From Methylicorpusculum oleiharenae (GTDB lineage: Bacteria > Pseudomonadota > Gammaproteobacteria > Methylococcales > Methylomonadaceae): DNA of 64,000 nucleotides. The stretch covers positions 4,122,492 to 4,186,491 of the forward strand of contig NZ_WUTY02000001.1 of NCBI RefSeq assembly GCF_009828925.2, written 5' to 3'. This document shows positions 17,851 through 27,945 of the stretch, one piece after another (positions within the stretch are counted from its first letter, which is position 1; each line of letters begins with the position of its first letter). A model generated the notes under the pieces. The model did no database searches. It had not been told where the DNA came from and saw only the letters and a list, made by a program, of their open reading frames with translations. The position numbers and the translations under genes were made by a program.

Positions 17851-20800
17851 ATGCCCAACAGACCATGCGATTACTCCCTTCCCAATCCAACTGCAGATAC
17901 GGCTGATGTCATCATCGAGATTCGCCGCCAAGAAGCCTTACTCAAGACGGGAGCATTGCAGAACGCGATTTTCAACAGCGCCAATTTCTCCAGTATCGCT
18001 ACTGACGCAAAGGGCGTCATTCAGATCTTCAACGTGGGCGCAGAACGCATGCTGGGCTACGCGGCCGCCGACGTAATAAACAAGATCACCCCGGCTGAAA
18101 TTTCAGATCCACAGGAAGTGATTGCTCGCGCTGAATCATTGAGCAACGAACTCGGCACTCCAATTACCCCAGGCTTTGAGGCATTGGTTTTTAAGGCCTC
18201 ACGCGGAATTGAAGACATCTACGAACTGACCTACATCCGAAAGGATGGCAGTCGTTTACCGGCGATGGTGTCAGTCACGGCGCTACGTGATGATCGAGGT
18301 GCTATTATCGGCTACCTGCTGATCGGTACCGACAACAGTGCTCGTAAGCGGGCTGAAGAGGCGCTATGTAAAGCGGGAGCATTGCAGAACGCGATTTTCA
18401 ACAGCGCCAATTTCTCCAGTATCGCTACTGACGCAAAGGGCGTCATTCAGATCTTCAACGTGGGCGCAGAACGCATGCTGGGCTACGCGGCCGCCGACGT
18501 AATAAACAAGATCACCCCGGCTGAAATTTCAGATCCACAGGAAGTGATTGCTCGCGCTGAATCATTGAGCAACGAACTCGGCACTCCAATTACTCCAGGC
18601 TTTGAGGCATTGGTTTTTAAGGCCTCACGCGGAATTGAGGATATCTACGCGCTAACTTACATCCGAAAGGATGGCAGTCGTTTACCGGCGATGGTGTCAG
18701 TCACGGCGCTACGTGATGATCGAGGTGCTATTATCGGCTACCTGCTGATTGGTACAGACAACACCGAGCGGAAAAAGGCGGAAGATGCTATCCAGGCCGC
18801 CTCTCAATACGCACGCAGTCTGATTGAAGCGAGTTTGGACCCGTTGGTGATGATCAGTGCGCAAGGCAAGATTACTGACGTCAACGCCGCTACGGAACAA
18901 GTGACTGGAATACCCAGATCACAGCTGATCGGCAGCGATTTTGCGAACTATTTTACCGATCCGGTGAAAGCGAGCGAGGGCTATCAGCAGGTATTCTCGC
19001 AAGGATTTGTGACCGATTACCCCTTGGTGATTCGGCATGTGTCCGGAAAAGTGACCGACGTACTCTATAACTCCAGCCTGTACCGCGATAGCAATGGCAA
19101 TGTGCTTGGCGTGTTCGCCGCTGCGCGTGATATCACCGAGCGCAAGCACGCCGAGGAAATAGCCCAGACCGCCTTGCTTGCCAAGTCGCAATTCCTTGCC
19201 AACATGAGCCACGAGATTCGTACCCCAATGAATGCAATTCTGGGATTAACCCGCATGGTGATGGAATCGGACCTGAAACCGGAACAGCGAGAACAACTTG
19301 AAAAGGTCCGCAAATCAGGCAAAGCATTGGTGCGGATTATCGACGATATCCTGGATTTTTCCAGAATCGAGGCCGGACGCATGGCGATCGAACGGATTCC
19401 GATGCGGTTAGAGGCTGTACTCCTTGAAGTTACCGAATTGCTTGGTTTACAGGCCGAGGAGAAGGGGCTTGAATTGTTCATTGAAATCGATCACGACACC
19501 CCTCTGCTGGTGATGGGTGACCCGTTTCGCTTGGTGCAGATACTTAATAATCTGGTGGGTAACGCCATCAAGTTCACCGATCACGGCGAGATTAAGGTCG
19601 GAGTAAGGGTCAAACACCAGGGAGATGGTACTATCACGTTACAATTCAATGTGCGCGACACCGGCATGGGTATCTCGCTCGAGCAGCTGAGCACCCTGTT
19701 TCGACCCTTCTCTCAAGCAGATTCCAGCACCACGCGTAAATTCGGCGGTAGTGGTTTGGGGCTAGCTATTGTCAAAAAATTAGTAGAGTTGTTGGGCGGA
19801 CAGATAACGCTGGACAGCACGGTCGGCAAGGGGACTAACGCCACCTTTACCATTAAGGTCGGCATAGCGTCTGAAGACATGCATAACATTGCGCAAATAG
19901 GCGGTAACTCGCTAAATATGTATGGCAAGCGAGTGCTGGTGGTTGATGATCAGGCGACTTCACGCGAGATACTTTCGCTCTTGCTGAAAGCATGGGGCAT
20001 GGAGGCAATCGAGGCCGAAAATGGAGCTGAAGCTCTGGCAAAAGTCGCAGAAGCATACAGGAGTGGGCAACCTTTTTATGCCTTGTTGCTTGATTGGAGC
20101 ATGCCTGGCATGAGCGGTTTGGAGGTGGCGGTCGAACTGAGGGCGCAAGAAGAAAAAAGCCGGCAGACAACGCCATTGCCGATCTTAATGATTACGGCCT
20201 ACACCAAGCAGATGCTGTTGCAATACCCTGAGGCCGTTTACTTTAACGGGGTGCTTGCCAAACCGGTAATACCTTCCTGCCTGTTCAATGCCTTGTTGCG
20301 CGGTGAAGTTCGCAGTATATCTGCTGTGGAAGAACCGAATACCCAACGATTCGACGGCATCCGCGTGCTTCTGGTGGAGGACAATGAACTCAATCAGGAA
20401 GTCGCCGCCAGTATTATCAGAAAACGCGGCGCAACCCTCACCATAGCCTGGCATGGCGGTGAAGCTGTTGCCCTGGTGCAGCAGCAAACTTTTGATCTGG
20501 TACTGATGGATCTGCATATGCCGGTTATGGGCGGTATCGAAGCCACTCGCCAGATTCGTGAACTTGCGCAAGGGAAAAATCTACCTATCGTCGCCATGAC
20601 GGCAGCCGTTTTGACGGAAGACCGGGAACGCTGCATAGCTGTTGGTATGCTCGACTTTATACCCAAGCCGGTGGAGCCCGAAGACATTGTCAGAGTGCTC
20701 CGCGCTTACACGAAGCCGGGGGCGGAAATTCCACCCGCTGCGCTGCCCGTAATTCAGGAAAGCGAAGCGGTGTTTGATTGGGCGAAAGGCTTGAGTAGAT

Positions 20801-21348
20801 TGGACGGCGACTATGCGCTACAACAGCGCTTGCTACTCAGTTTTATTGCTGGCTATAGCGACTTAATCCCACGCCTGGACGCGTTGCTGACCGAAAAGGC
20901 TGCCAACGAAGCCATTGAGCTGATCCATGCCGTAAAGGGGGTTGCCTCCAATCTGGGCGCAATGGCACTGAGCGACGCCAGCTTCAATTTGCTGGAGGAA
21001 TTGCGGGCTTCGGCACCGCCGCCTTCTCACTCCACGTTCGATGCCATCCTGGTCGAGACGTTCGGACAGATGCAGCAATATATCGACGACTACGTGCAAC
21101 CCGACCGGATTTTGGCGGCGACGACTATATCGGCTTCATTAGCGGATGCTTTGCGTTCTCTCGAACCGTTTATCATAGGTCAGGAAATAATCCCCGCCCC
21201 ATTACTGGATGTCTTGCGACAACTCGCCACTGCTGACATGCCGTATTCCCTTCTTGTACGGGAGTTACAACAGCAAATTGATAACTTCGAACACCCAGAA
21301 GCATTGGCTACCTTGACGCTATTGAAAGCCAAACACCTGGAACAATGA
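17851..21348 (+). CDS. Hybrid sensor histidine kinase, PAS3-HisKA-HATPase-REC2-Hpt
   Basis: 1165 residues from ATG 17851 (an in-frame ATG at 17773 would add 26 residues). Order: three PAS domains (DNA about 17960-18340, 18386-18766, 18800-19150), HisKA with NMSHEIRTPMNA (about 19200), HATPase with NLVGNAIKF and GGSGLGLAIVKKLVELLGG, REC1 (VLVVDDQ, acceptor Asp in LLLDWSMPGMSG), REC2 (VLLVEDNELN, acceptor in VLMDLHMPVMGG) and Hpt with LIHAVKGVASNLG (His about 20930). All catalytic residues present; no membrane span, so a cytoplasmic BarA/Sln-type phosphorelay kinase. Its stop overlaps the start of a GGDEF-EAL protein, its likely partner. Confidence 0.92.
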   Translation: MPNRPCDYSLPNPTADTADVIIEIRRQEALLKTGALQNAIFNSANFSSIATDAKGVIQIFNVGAERMLGYAAADVINKITPAEISDPQEVIARAESLSNELGTPITPGFEALVFKASRGIEDIYELTYIRKDGSRLPAMVSVTALRDDRGAIIGYLLIGTDNSARKRAEEALCKAGALQNAIFNSANFSSIATDAKGVIQIFNVGAERMLGYAAADVINKITPAEISDPQEVIARAESLSNELGTPITPGFEALVFKASRGIEDIYALTYIRKDGSRLPAMVSVTALRDDRGAIIGYLLIGTDNTERKKAEDAIQAASQYARSLIEASLDPLVMISAQGKITDVNAATEQVTGIPRSQLIGSDFANYFTDPVKASEGYQQVFSQGFVTDYPLVIRHVSGKVTDVLYNSSLYRDSNGNVLGVFAAARDITERKHAEEIAQTALLAKSQFLANMSHEIRTPMNAILGLTRMVMESDLKPEQREQLEKVRKSGKALVRIIDDILDFSRIEAGRMAIERIPMRLEAVLLEVTELLGLQAEEKGLELFIEIDHDTPLLVMGDPFRLVQILNNLVGNAIKFTDHGEIKVGVRVKHQGDGTITLQFNVRDTGMGISLEQLSTLFRPFSQADSSTTRKFGGSGLGLAIVKKLVELLGGQITLDSTVGKGTNATFTIKVGIASEDMHNIAQIGGNSLNMYGKRVLVVDDQATSREILSLLLKAWGMEAIEAENGAEALAKVAEAYRSGQPFYALLLDWSMPGMSGLEVAVELRAQEEKSRQTTPLPILMITAYTKQMLLQYPEAVYFNGVLAKPVIPSCLFNALLRGEVRSISAVEEPNTQRFDGIRVLLVEDNELNQEVAASIIRKRGATLTIAWHGGEAVALVQQQTFDLVLMDLHMPVMGGIEATRQIRELAQGKNLPIVAMTAAVLTEDRERCIAVGMLDFIPKPVEPEDIVRVLRAYTKPGAEIPPAALPVIQESEAVFDWAKGLSRLDGDYALQQRLLLSFIAGYSDLIPRLDALLTEKAANEAIELIHAVKGVASNLGAMALSDASFNLLEELRASAPPPSHSTFDAILVETFGQMQQYIDDYVQPDRILAATTISASLADALRSLEPFIIGQEIIPAPLLDVLRQLATADMPYSLLVRELQQQIDNFEHPEALATLTLLKAKHLEQ
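17948..18799 (+). repeat. Tandem duplication of a PAS-encoding unit
   Basis: Two adjacent copies of a 426-bp (142-codon) unit, beginning CGGGAGCATTGCAGAACGCG at 17948 and at 18374. They are almost identical at DNA level; only a handful of bases differ near the 3' end (for example GACATCTACGAACTGACCTA against GATATCTACGCGCTAACTTA). The frame is kept, so the kinase carries a duplicated PAS domain. Identity at silent sites marks a recent event. Confidence 0.92.
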
Positions 21349-23432
21349 TGAGTGACGGCAACCGAATTCAAAACAAGAAGCCGCTTATCCTGCTGGTGGA
21401 CGATTTGCCAACTAATTTGCATGTTATGGTATCTGCTCTCAAGTCGAATTTTCGTCTCAAGACGGCCACCAGCGGTGCGTCTGCTTTGGCGTTACTCAAC
21501 CTTCAGACTGATTTACCGAAACTGGTTATTTTGGATGTCAAAATGCCTGGTATGAGCGGCATCGAGGTTCTGGGTCGCCTGCGTGACAACCCGTACACGC
21601 TTGCTATTCCGGTCATCCTGGTGAGCGCCGACCTCTCGGAACAAAACGAGCTGGCCGGACTGAACCTGGGCGCGGACGAATATCTGATTAAACCTATTTC
21701 CAAAGACACACTGATCATACGCGTACATAATCTGATTCGGCGTAGCGAAGAACGGAGCAAACTGCGCTTAGCAGCGTATGTTTTCAATTTCAGTGGTGAA
21801 GCCATCATGATCACCGATCGCAACAACCATATTCTCGACGTCAACGCCGCCTTCACAAAGTTGACCGGGTATGATAATGCCGATGTGCTAGGCCGTAACC
21901 CCAAGTTGCTATCTTCAGGACGCACCGCTCAGGAGGAATATCGAATATTGTGGGAGGCTATCCTGAAAGACGGTTTCTGGCAGGGTGAGATGTGGGATCG
22001 TCGCAAGGATGGCAGTGTTTATCCCAAGATGATGACGATTTCCGTGGTGCGTGACAGGGTTGGGGATATCGAATTTTATCTGGCAAATTTCGTCGACATT
22101 AGCCGCTACAAAGAATCAGAACAGCGCATTGAACACTTGGCTCACCATGATCCCCTAACTGGTTTGCCGAACAGGCTGCATTTGCAGATATTCCTGGAGC
22201 AATCCATGTTGATTGCCAGGCGCAACTCGGAGCAGCTGGCGGTGATGTTTCTTGATCTCGATCGTTTCAAGAACGTCAATGATACGCTCGGTCATTCGGT
22301 TGGAGATGAGTTGCTGATACAAGCGGCCGCTCGTCTCAAAGCGTGCGTACGGGACTACGATACTGTAGCGAGGCTGGGCGGGGACGAGTTCGTGGTCATC
22401 TTGCGCGGCCAAGACATAGCGGTGAATGCCGCCATCGTCGCCAAAAAAATTAACCTACACCTTAGCCAGCCCTTCCTGATCGACGCAAACACATTGCGCA
22501 CCTCGACCAGTATCGGAATTGCGCTCTATCCCGACAATGCGGATCAGATTGATGATTTGATGAAAAACGCCGATACGGCGATGTATATCGCTAAATCGGA
22601 GGGGGGTAATGTATTTACTTTTTTTTCATCGGTAATGAACCTGCACGCCCATGAAAAGATGAGAATGGAAAACCAATTATATGATGCGATTGAAAAGCAA
22701 GAGTTACACCTGTATTACCAAATGCAGGTAGACCACTTACATCGGCCATTGGGTGCTGAGGCCTTAATTCGCTGGCTGCATCCTGAGCGAGGCCTAGTGC
22801 CCCCCATGCAGTTTATTCCTTTAGCGGAAGAGTCCGGGCTGATCCTGCCAATCGGGCGATGGGTACTGGATACCGCTTGCGCCCAACTCAAAGCATGGCA
22901 GGACGCGGCACACACGCGTGATCTGATTCTATCGGTGAACGTGAGTCCCAAGCAATTTCGGCAGGATGATTTTATTACTCAAGTCCAAGAGATCGTGCAG
23001 CGCCATGCCATCAACCCGGCACGGCTTAAGTTGGAAATTACCGAAAGCGTATTGTTAAAAAATGTCGAAGACCTTATCGTAACCATGAATGTATTGAAAG
23101 CACTTGGCGTCCAGTTCTCGCTGGACGACTTTGGTACCGGATATTCATGCTTGCAATACCTCAAACGTCTGCCACTTAATGAACTAAAAATCGACCAATC
23201 GTTCGTACGTGATATTACCAGCGACAGCAATGATAAGGCGATTGTACGCACTATCATTGCCATGGCGCAGAATCTGAATCTGGATGTTATCGCTGAAGGA
23301 GTCGAGACCGAAGAACAGCGGCGGCTTCTCATGGACAAAGGGTGCTCTCACTTCCAGGGTTATCTTTTTAGTAAACCAATTCCGATTGATGATTTCGAAG
23401 AATTGGTTAAAACTCTTAACGATTGCCCATAA
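21345..23432 (+). CDS. Response regulator with PAS, GGDEF and EAL domains
   Basis: A 695-residue protein. REC at about residues 13-130 (ILLVDDLPTN, acceptor Asp in LVILDVKMPGMSG), PAS at about 145-265, GGDEF at about 270-430 with intact RLGGDEFVVIL, EAL at about 445-690 with AEALIRWLHPERG, NVSPKQF, LEITES, DDFGTGYSCLQYLK and IAEGVETEEQ. Both active sites look intact, so it could make or degrade cyclic di-GMP. ATG overlaps the kinase stop (ATGATG), indicating translational coupling: the kinase/Hpt likely phosphorylates this REC. Confidence 0.93.
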   Translation: MMSDGNRIQNKKPLILLVDDLPTNLHVMVSALKSNFRLKTATSGASALALLNLQTDLPKLVILDVKMPGMSGIEVLGRLRDNPYTLAIPVILVSADLSEQNELAGLNLGADEYLIKPISKDTLIIRVHNLIRRSEERSKLRLAAYVFNFSGEAIMITDRNNHILDVNAAFTKLTGYDNADVLGRNPKLLSSGRTAQEEYRILWEAILKDGFWQGEMWDRRKDGSVYPKMMTISVVRDRVGDIEFYLANFVDISRYKESEQRIEHLAHHDPLTGLPNRLHLQIFLEQSMLIARRNSEQLAVMFLDLDRFKNVNDTLGHSVGDELLIQAAARLKACVRDYDTVARLGGDEFVVILRGQDIAVNAAIVAKKINLHLSQPFLIDANTLRTSTSIGIALYPDNADQIDDLMKNADTAMYIAKSEGGNVFTFFSSVMNLHAHEKMRMENQLYDAIEKQELHLYYQMQVDHLHRPLGAEALIRWLHPERGLVPPMQFIPLAEESGLILPIGRWVLDTACAQLKAWQDAAHTRDLILSVNVSPKQFRQDDFITQVQEIVQRHAINPARLKLEITESVLLKNVEDLIVTMNVLKALGVQFSLDDFGTGYSCLQYLKRLPLNELKIDQSFVRDITSDSNDKAIVRTIIAMAQNLNLDVIAEGVETEEQRRLLMDKGCSHFQGYLFSKPIPIDDFEELVKTLNDCP

Positions 23433-24207
23433 GCGTTAGCTAATTTCACTAGTTGCGCTGGCGTCACTGTTCAAAGTCAGTGTCAGTATGGGTAATAAAG
23501 TAAATGGCTATTACTGAGTTGCAGGTTGGACTCTTGGTGTTTGAAAAACAAAACCATCAGATCTAACGGAACACCTGATTTATTAAGGTTTTGAGCTCTG
23601 TAAATCTAACCAAGGTATTACTGAACCTGCAACTTGTTCATAGCCATTATAAAGTAAGCGGTTGTGCGATCCGGGGGCAGTTTTGCAGAGCAGAAACCAG
23701 CAATACAATTGGGTTTTCGCGAAAATTTGAATTTGTTTGGCATCCCCAAAAATCCTCGCTGACATCGGCATTGACAAATGTTGTGGTTTGATTTTGACAG
23801 TTCGATTTGTCAGCTGGCCGATTGGTTGAGGTCACCAATGGCGGCTTTGTAACTCTCCAGTTCGCAGAATCTAGATTTGGCTGACTGGCCGCTTTGGAGA
23901 AACGCGTCAGGCAGGAATGGGTCGGTTGGACTCAGTGACGAACGGCCGCTTTCAGGTATCGGAATTCAATGACAGCTTTCCGGCGATGAATCTGAAGAGC
24001 GGACGGTCGCCGAGCGACCCATTTTTGCCAGTCGCGCTTCTCCAAAGCTGCCTGTCAGCCAATCCAAACGCTGTAAACTGGATGTCTCCAAAGCAGTCAT
24101 TGGCGACCTCACCCTATCGGCCAGTTTGAGACAGACGCTAGTTTCCAGTTAACGGCTGCTTAACCTTGAAAAGCGGTCATTCAGAAGACGACAGTGATCG
24201 GTATGCT
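23433..24207. repeat. Intergenic with dispersed repeat A copy
   Basis: From about 23810 to 24140 the repeat A blocks are recognisable: TTCGCAGAATCTAGATTTGG, GGTATCGGAATTCAATGACA and GATGAATCTGAAGAGCGGAC. The part 23433-23800 carries no gene, repeat or RNA that I recognise. Confidence 0.6.
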
Positions 24208-25887
24208 TTAAGCGTTTGTAAATCCTAAAATAAACTTAAAAATACCCGCTTCGCGACGAATTAAACTTCTCAAGCCTAATGCTAAAAATCTGGGCTCTTT
24301 ATGCAGCCCTTTTTTATAGGTATCTTCGATTTTTACAGCGTCCTCATTATCTGTAGGAAACTGACGAACAACTAATGATTGCAGTTTATGGACGAATTCA
24401 AGGGTAAGTTTGAATTCGTCGGTGTTGTCTTTAACCTTACCCCATGCCGTTTCAAAAGATTCTCTATGAATGTTCACCGGGATTTTTGTTTGGATACCAT
24501 TCAAGTCGGCCTGTTTGACGGCAAACGAAAACAGCCTTTCATCGAAATAAACCACATAAGGACTAATCGACAAGCGGAATAAGTTATCGCAGTGATTTTC
24601 AATGATCAGGTCAGTACCTGTAAACAAACCAGCCAGACTTATCAGCTCTGTTTGCAAAGCAAAGTTGCGTTTTACCTCAATCCAGCCAAAAGGATGAAAA
24701 TTAATATTTTCCTCAACGGTTGCAAATTCAAAGCCACGTAAGTGCGAGGCTAAGCCCAATAGAATCGCTAATTGTCGTTCAGTTAAATTTATCTCCAACG
24801 GTTTTTCTTTACCCAACACGCCTGCCAGCAATGGCATCCGATGATCGATAGGCAAGGTCAATCCGTACTTTGGCGGCTGAAACAAATAACGGCTGGCAAA
24901 ACTGTCCGGCAAAGCCATTAACTCGGTTGCAAGTGCCGAACTATCATCAGAAAAATCTTTTACCAATGCCTTGATATACGGGATTTTTCCGTCAATTGTC
25001 TCGCCCCGCACCATATCTTCTATCGAAAACCAGGCCAAACGGTCGTCAGGTTTGATTTTCTGGTGCAAGAAAAGACAGCCCTCCAACGTTAAGTCAATAT
25101 AGAAAATTTCCAGATAATATTCAGTCAACGCATGATTGGGCGCAGCGCCTTGAACTTGCCGATAAGGCTTCAAAGTGCGCCAGGGTTTGAATGTGTAATG
25201 CAAGTCAAAGAGTAAGCCAGCTTCTTCCCGTAACTCTCGTTTCAGGGTAGACGTCAAGGCATTCTTGATTAACCCGGAATTGGGCGATTGCAATTCTCTA
25301 AGTAACGAAACCTTGCCACCGATTGGTACATCATTTTGGTTAGCCCGGCCGCCGATTAACCCATAGTCGCCTGCTGATTTATCATGGCGTTTTTGTGTGT
25401 CTTCGCGCTGGTAAAACAAAACCTTGCCATCCAGTTTTATAATGCTCCAGGCGACGTAACAGTAACGGATTGGTTGAGCGTCGTTGCCGGCGTGATTCTC
25501 CAGCCGGACGTTTTCGACAATCCTCAGCACATCGCGTTGCTGATTCTTTTTATCGCTGGAAATACCTTGAGTATTCCAGAAATTAGCAGCAAAAAAACGC
25601 GATTGGCTGTCGCACATTGTCGTTAGCACCGATGTTGCCATTAATTGTGCGGGAAAAGATACAAAAGACCATTCGCCTTCTAACAGAAGATCGGCCTTTA
25701 GTACTGACAAGCTATCCAACAGACACTCGCAAAGCAACACCGTGTTTTCGGCGATACCCACATCAATATCGTGCTGCTTGCGCAGCGTCTCAATCAAACT
25801 ACCTCGCTTAACACCATAAAAATCGCCTTCCTCTTCGGCGTAACGCGGCATTGCGGTAATCAGGGTTTTAATAAGGTTTCTGGTCAT
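24208..25887 (-). CDS. Large Nudix-domain protein
   Basis: A 559-residue protein. The centre has a Nudix box: GGKVSLLRE... followed by LKRELREEAGLLFD (about residues 232-245), the REXXEEXG core. Around it, VAWSIIKLDGKVLFYQRED and DYGLIGGRANQ are Nudix-fold strands. The N-terminal 130 residues are helical and unrecognised; the C-terminal 250 residues, with NLTERQLAILLGLASHLRG (winged-helix-like), are also unrecognised. Nudix enzymes hydrolyse nucleoside-diphosphate-linked compounds. Gene context (decayed toxin pair, then a kinase/REC-HEPN pair on the same strand) suggests a defence-related role, but this is inference. Confidence 0.65.
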   Translation of the reverse strand: MTRNLIKTLITAMPRYAEEEGDFYGVKRGSLIETLRKQHDIDVGIAENTVLLCECLLDSLSVLKADLLLEGEWSFVSFPAQLMATSVLTTMCDSQSRFFAANFWNTQGISSDKKNQQRDVLRIVENVRLENHAGNDAQPIRYCYVAWSIIKLDGKVLFYQREDTQKRHDKSAGDYGLIGGRANQNDVPIGGKVSLLRELQSPNSGLIKNALTSTLKRELREEAGLLFDLHYTFKPWRTLKPYRQVQGAAPNHALTEYYLEIFYIDLTLEGCLFLHQKIKPDDRLAWFSIEDMVRGETIDGKIPYIKALVKDFSDDSSALATELMALPDSFASRYLFQPPKYGLTLPIDHRMPLLAGVLGKEKPLEINLTERQLAILLGLASHLRGFEFATVEENINFHPFGWIEVKRNFALQTELISLAGLFTGTDLIIENHCDNLFRLSISPYVVYFDERLFSFAVKQADLNGIQTKIPVNIHRESFETAWGKVKDNTDEFKLTLEFVHKLQSLVVRQFPTDNEDAVKIEDTYKKGLHKEPRFLALGLRSLIRREAGIFKFILGFTNA

Positions 25888-25922
25888 AAGTAATTCAAGG
25901 GGGCTTGCGACTCATCTCGTTG

Positions 25923-26421
25923 TTATTTAGCGTGTACTTCCACATCGATAATCGCTTCCGCCAGTAGATGGGGATGATTATGTAAAGTCGTTTGATTCGG
26001 AGTTTCTTGCAACAAGGCCAATACCTAGGATTTTTAGCGGGAATGTCTGCGTATTGCTCTGAATAATAGGCCCAGCGTGCCATCAGCCGGAATGCTCAGG
26101 CTTTTGGCGGCAAGACGCGCAGCTGTGTCATCGGTCAACAGCAGGCAATCGCCGAACTCAACGCACAAATGCAAAGCTTCTTGTTCAACGATATGCAAGG
26201 TGTAGAGTGGCTTCAGCGCCTTGACCAATGGGGAAGACATTAGCGGGCTTTGCCGAGCAAACAGCGTTGGTAATGATGCCATTGCCTGCGGACGATGACG
26301 CTGCAGTTTCAGCAAACCGCTTCGGGTACAATAACCTTGCCAAAATCGGCCAGAATATCGTGACAAGCCAATTCATCCAGATGAATGAGTAGTCCCGCGT
26401 CGGCAACGACGACCGGGCTAA
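25923..26421 (-). pseudogene. Decayed PIN-domain toxin (DUF3368-like)
   Basis: Pieces of one PIN protein appear in different frames: PVVVADAGLLIHLDELACH (N-terminus with the first Asp), then EQEALHLCVEFGDCLLLTDD (third and fourth acidic residues) and IPADGTLGLLFRAIRR, and finally LLAEAIIDVEVHAK before a TAA at 25923-25925. At least two frameshifts separate them. An intact toxin cannot be made. Confidence 0.75.
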
Positions 26422-26547
26422 TCTTGACCACGCAGGCCCCACGCGTATGAAACGCTCATTCATCGTTTCAAGATGCGATTCCAGATAACGGCGCATGGAT
26501 TCGGCAATCAATTCGTCCATATTGGCGACCCAGCCTTGCTGAATCAT
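26418..26547 (-). pseudogene. Decayed ribbon-helix-helix antitoxin
   Basis: The frame begins MIQQGWVANMDELIAESMRR, a ribbon-helix-helix antitoxin pattern; after NERFIR the frame shifts, and the expected tail WGLRGQD followed by TAG is found in another frame ending at 26418. It precedes the broken PIN gene, so this is the antitoxin of the same decayed operon. Confidence 0.65.
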
Positions 26548-26568
26548 TTTTTACGGTGGTCATGATGG

Positions 26569-27945
26569 TTATGACTCTGCAAAGCTACGATTGTAAATAT
26601 GACTGGCAAATTTTAGTAAAAACTCAGGCTGAGCGTAATCAAAAAAAGAAAATGTATAGTGCTTTGATATGTAAACTTGATTTGGATTGCGATTATTTTC
26701 TAGGGCTATATCTTTTTTTTCATCATGCTCTGAAGTCAAAAACCAAAATGAGTGATAAAGTCCGGTAATAAAAAAATCATCGCCTTTAGCTTTTAATTTA
26801 CCTTTATCATTTTGTAAATCATGCAGTATGTTATGAACCTGAATTCCCTTGGTCTTGGTCTTTTCATTAAAGTATGAAACATAGTGCTTAACCAGCGGAA
26901 TACGCTTTTCTTTAACGATTAGTTCAGACTGTTTAAACGCTTCGCTTTCCTCGCTTTTATTGAACAACAAAAACAGATTTTTTTCATAGCCCTTTGCTTC
27001 ATTGCCTAAATCAAAAATTGCCCGCATATTGCAAATGAATAAATAAGCAACGTCATGTTCATTCAGATTATTAAAAATAGCAGTGGAATTATGGGTTATC
27101 CAATTACGAGTCATTTTCATTATCCATGAAAATGCAAGCGTTATTTGGTTATCATCTATTCTTTTAGGCTCAACCGATTCTTCCCATTCGTGCGCTAACG
27201 TTCTGATAAAGAGTTTATACAATGCGGCTTTGTTACTGGGTTCACGCAATGGTAAAAAGTTTTCTAAAACATCCAAATAATCATCTGCATCCAAGAAAGC
27301 TGGCTTTTTATCATCCTTGCTGAATTTGTCAAAACGTAAACTTTCCTTTAATGCTTTTAAATATCGACAACCTTTAATAACCCCTCGCCTTAAAATCGCA
27401 TAATCAGATTCTCGTTCTTTAATCCATTGCCTTAACTTCACATACTCAGGATCGCTTTTTTCAAAGCCTACGACTTCTGGAATATAAATGTCATCGCATT
27501 GTTTTTTAAAACCGCTAAAAGAATTCTTTTCTCCGGTCATAAAACACATCTTTTCAGCGGGAAACCCTAAATGCACCAAGTCATTAAAAATATAAAAACC
27601 GGCATTGATATGAAATTTTTGTTTTTCTTGCGAATCGTTGGGGATAAGCAAGTCAAAATCGACATTATTATCCAAGCGAATGTCGATAATTACTGCATCA
27701 ACTTTTCTGGCTAACTGGTTGTTTGCCTTAAAATCAACATAATCAAAATAATGACGGCACAAAAAGACGCAATGCAAAGCCGAATTTTCTTTACAAAAAT
27801 TTTCCAAATCACTGGGTTTACTTAATAAACTCAGCTCATCTTCATCCCAGTTGTCAAAACTGATTAAGTCCTGAAACATCAGGTTTAATGTGGCTTTGCC
27901 TCGGTCAAATCCTCCCCCAAAATCTTCAATCCATAAGATATTCAT
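26569..27945 (-). CDS. Receiver-like protein with C-terminal HEPN-type RNase motif
   Basis: A 458-residue protein. The N-terminal ~190 residues resemble a receiver domain with insertions: ILWIEDFGGG (acidic pair), VDAVIIDIRLDNN (putative phosphoacceptor Asp at about residue 87) and MCFMTGEK (conserved Thr). The C-terminal half is helical and carries MTRNWITHN, an RX4H motif (R-N-W-I-T-H) of the HEPN superfamily at about residue 290. The layout suggests an RNase effector governed by phosphorylation. Its ATG overlaps the stop of the Sel1-kinase gene (ATGA). HEPN assignment rests on the motif and helical context and needs structure support. Confidence 0.6.
   Translation of the reverse strand: MNILWIEDFGGGFDRGKATLNLMFQDLISFDNWDEDELSLLSKPSDLENFCKENSALHCVFLCRHYFDYVDFKANNQLARKVDAVIIDIRLDNNVDFDLLIPNDSQEKQKFHINAGFYIFNDLVHLGFPAEKMCFMTGEKNSFSGFKKQCDDIYIPEVVGFEKSDPEYVKLRQWIKERESDYAILRRGVIKGCRYLKALKESLRFDKFSKDDKKPAFLDADDYLDVLENFLPLREPSNKAALYKLFIRTLAHEWEESVEPKRIDDNQITLAFSWIMKMTRNWITHNSTAIFNNLNEHDVAYLFICNMRAIFDLGNEAKGYEKNLFLLFNKSEESEAFKQSELIVKEKRIPLVKHYVSYFNEKTKTKGIQVHNILHDLQNDKGKLKAKGDDFFITGLYHSFWFLTSEHDEKKDIALENNRNPNQVYISKHYTFSFFDYAQPEFLLKFASHIYNRSFAES

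Noticed and set aside
26034-26547. Two overlapping frames as separate small genes
   Set aside because: Their sequences are pieces of one antitoxin and one PIN toxin in different frames, so they were annotated as decayed genes.
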